Origin: Nanobdellota archaeon
GTDB taxonomy: Archaea > Nanobdellota > Nanobdellia > Pacearchaeales > GW2011-AR1
Assembly: GCA_022703705.1 (NCBI GenBank)
Contig: JAKLDD010000004.1
Span: 1-42,344 of the forward strand
DNA length: 42,344 nt
Direction: 5' to 3'
Position numbers and translations under genes: made by a program. Within the stretch, counting starts at the first letter, position 1. Every line of letters starts with the position of its first letter. The notes below the pieces were generated by a model. The model searched no databases, was not told the origin of the DNA, and saw nothing but the letters and a program-made list of their open reading frames with translations. Positions 41,148 to 42,344 of the stretch are shown here, one piece after another.

Positions 41148-41429
41148 ATGAAAAGAAATATTTGTTATGATGAAAAAGAGGTTAGAGAAAATGTAAATGA
41201 TATTTATAATGAATTGAATGATATTACAGAAGATCTTGCAATGTTCTCTCAACAGTTTGACGGAGAAAGAGCAAATATAGATTCAAGCTACATAAAGAGC
41301 ACAGTAATGCCAAAAATAAACAGGATGGTAGATTTACTGAATGATTTTGGTTTGGGGGATAAAACTCCCTTAGACTTAGATGAAAAGAGAAAAAGCTTGT
41401 TAGATGCAATGAAAGAAGGCATCTATTAA
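41148..41429 (+). CDS. Hypothetical helical protein
   Basis: The 93-residue protein is helical and acidic (EKEVRENVNDIYNELNDITE); unrecognised. A frame open from a TTG at 41076 adds 24 residues, but the ATG at 41148 is preferred because TTATAAAT lies 25 bases before it. It lies between the SRP RNA and trpS. Confidence 0.55.
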   Translation: MKRNICYDEKEVRENVNDIYNELNDITEDLAMFSQQFDGERANIDSSYIKSTVMPKINRMVDLLNDFGLGDKTPLDLDEKRKSLLDAMKEGIY

Positions 41430-41483
41430 AACAAGATTTCTCCAAATAAAAACATTAATAAATTACTTTCTGTTCTTTAAATA

Positions 41484-42344
41484 ATGAATGAGAAAGAGAG
41501 AGATATGACAGTTAATCCTTATCAAGTTGAAGGAAAAGTTGATTATGAAAGACTTGTCAAAGAATTTGGTTTAGAGAAAATAAATGAAGATGTTCTTAAG
41601 AAAATAAAGAAATCAATTGGAAGAGAAGAACTACATTTTATGCTTAGAAGAGGCATATTTTTTGCTGGAAGAGACTTAAATTGGTTGTTGAATGAATATG
41701 AAAAAGGTAACAAGTTCTTTTTATACACTGGTTGTGGTCCTTCTGGACCTGTTCATATTGGACATTTAATGGTATGGTATTTCACAAAATGGTTGCAAGA
41801 TAAATTTGATGTTGAATTATATTTTCAGTTTACAGATGATGAAAAGTTTTTGTATAAAGATTTAAGTTATGAAGAGATACAAAAATGGACAGAAGAAAAT
41901 ATGCTTGATGTAATTGCAGTTGGATTTAATCCAAAAAAAACTCATTTTATTATTGATACAAAGCATGCTGGTTTAATGTACCCTCAAGCAATAAAAGTTG
42001 CAAAGAAATTAACATTCTCTACTATAAAAGCTAGTTTTGGATTTAATGAAAGCAATAATGTTGGAAGCATTTTCTACACAGCTATGCAAGCTGTTCCTGC
42101 ATTCTTACCTTCTGTATTAAAGAAAAAGAAAATGCCCTGTTTAATTCCACATGCAATTGACCAAGACCCCCACTTTAGAATAACACGCGATATACTTCCA
42201 AAATTAGGATATTATAAACCCGCAAGCATACAATGTTCTTTTTTGCCCCCTTTAACTGGAAGCGAAGGTAAAATGAGCAGCAGTTCAGAAGCATCTAAAG
42301 GAATATTATCAACTGATTCCCCTAATGAAGTTAAAAATAAAATA
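41484..42344 (+). CDS. trpS: Tryptophanyl-tRNA synthetase, 3' end missing
   Basis: The frame is open to the last base and 287 codons are visible. The archaeal/eukaryotic TrpRS signatures are present: TVNPYQVEGKVDYERLVKEF, RRGIFFAGRDL, FLYTGCGPSGPVHIGHLMVW (HIGH motif), FQFTDDEKFLYKDL, CLIPHAIDQDPHFRITRDI and SEGKMSSSSEASKG (KMSS loop). It charges tRNA-Trp. The ATG at 41484 is used here; the ATG at 41505 is equally possible because a TTTAAATA box lies about 25 bases before it and homology starts there. Confidence 0.95.
   Translation, partial: MNEKERDMTVNPYQVEGKVDYERLVKEFGLEKINEDVLKKIKKSIGREELHFMLRRGIFFAGRDLNWLLNEYEKGNKFFLYTGCGPSGPVHIGHLMVWYFTKWLQDKFDVELYFQFTDDEKFLYKDLSYEEIQKWTEENMLDVIAVGFNPKKTHFIIDTKHAGLMYPQAIKVAKKLTFSTIKASFGFNESNNVGSIFYTAMQAVPAFLPSVLKKKKMPCLIPHAIDQDPHFRITRDILPKLGYYKPASIQCSFLPPLTGSEGKMSSSSEASKGILSTDSPNEVKNKI

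Overview
The window reads as a piece of an AT-rich DPANN archaeal genome, most like the Woesearchaeota/Pacearchaeota group. This placement comes from gene content and style, not from a tree. The archaeal signs are D-aminoacyl-tRNA deacylase DTD2, diphthine synthase, a TrmB-type regulator, archaeal TrpRS, an intron-containing tRNA-Leu, an SRP RNA with the archaeal fold, class III (pilin-like) signal peptides, and many genes whose TATA-like box lies about 25 bases before the ATG, as expected for leaderless transcripts. Genes are short, tightly packed and on both strands. Many small proteins have no recognisable family.

Layout. 1-4.1 kb holds the end of a secreted TIGR03790-type protein, a small anchored protein, a beta-barrel-like secreted protein and an MFS transporter. 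4.2-10.4 kb is a housekeeping stretch: DTD2, a DedA protein, a pterin dehydratase, an endonuclease IV-like enzyme, a ZIP transporter and diphthine synthase. 10.5-17.0 kb carries two unknown genes, ileS, a TrmB regulator, small membrane proteins and a tRNA-dihydrouridine synthase. 17.1-20.7 kb carries two tandem surface proteins with pilin-like heads, one ending in a beta-helix and one in a rearranged FISUMP domain. 20.7-27.0 kb has argS, a thioredoxin-reductase-like enzyme, tRNA-Leu(UAA), twin membrane proteins and PRPP synthetase. 27.1-32.5 kb is accessory: two secreted or anchored SNase nucleases, small membrane proteins, a gene split by an in-frame stop, and several intergenic hairpins. 32.7-39.5 kb is a surface-protein island (PKD, DUF4215 and Cys-rich proteins) with a Fic AMP-transferase bracketed by inverted repeats. 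39.5-42.3 kb has a DUF2283 plus toxin-like pair, the SRP RNA and the start of trpS.

Working together. The translation genes (ileS, argS, trpS, tRNA-Leu, SRP RNA, dus, dphB, dtdA) are ordinary core genes. The nucleases, PRPP synthetase, transporters and large surface proteins fit a host-associated or scavenging life with nucleotide salvage, but that is inference.

The most unusual content is not in the genes. (1) A family of short stem-loops with a common CATTGTAG-type header has changing but still paired stems, exact inverted copies 13 kb apart, and one unit nested inside another. (2) A two-hairpin element lies after both tRNA-Leu and the SRP RNA and shows a compensatory base change. (3) The tRNA-Leu 3' end is repeated downstream. 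(4) A GC-rich foldable island sits at 30.32-30.40 kb. (5) Two dyads of identical geometry flank the Fic gene. (6) One FISUMP domain has its halves in swapped order.
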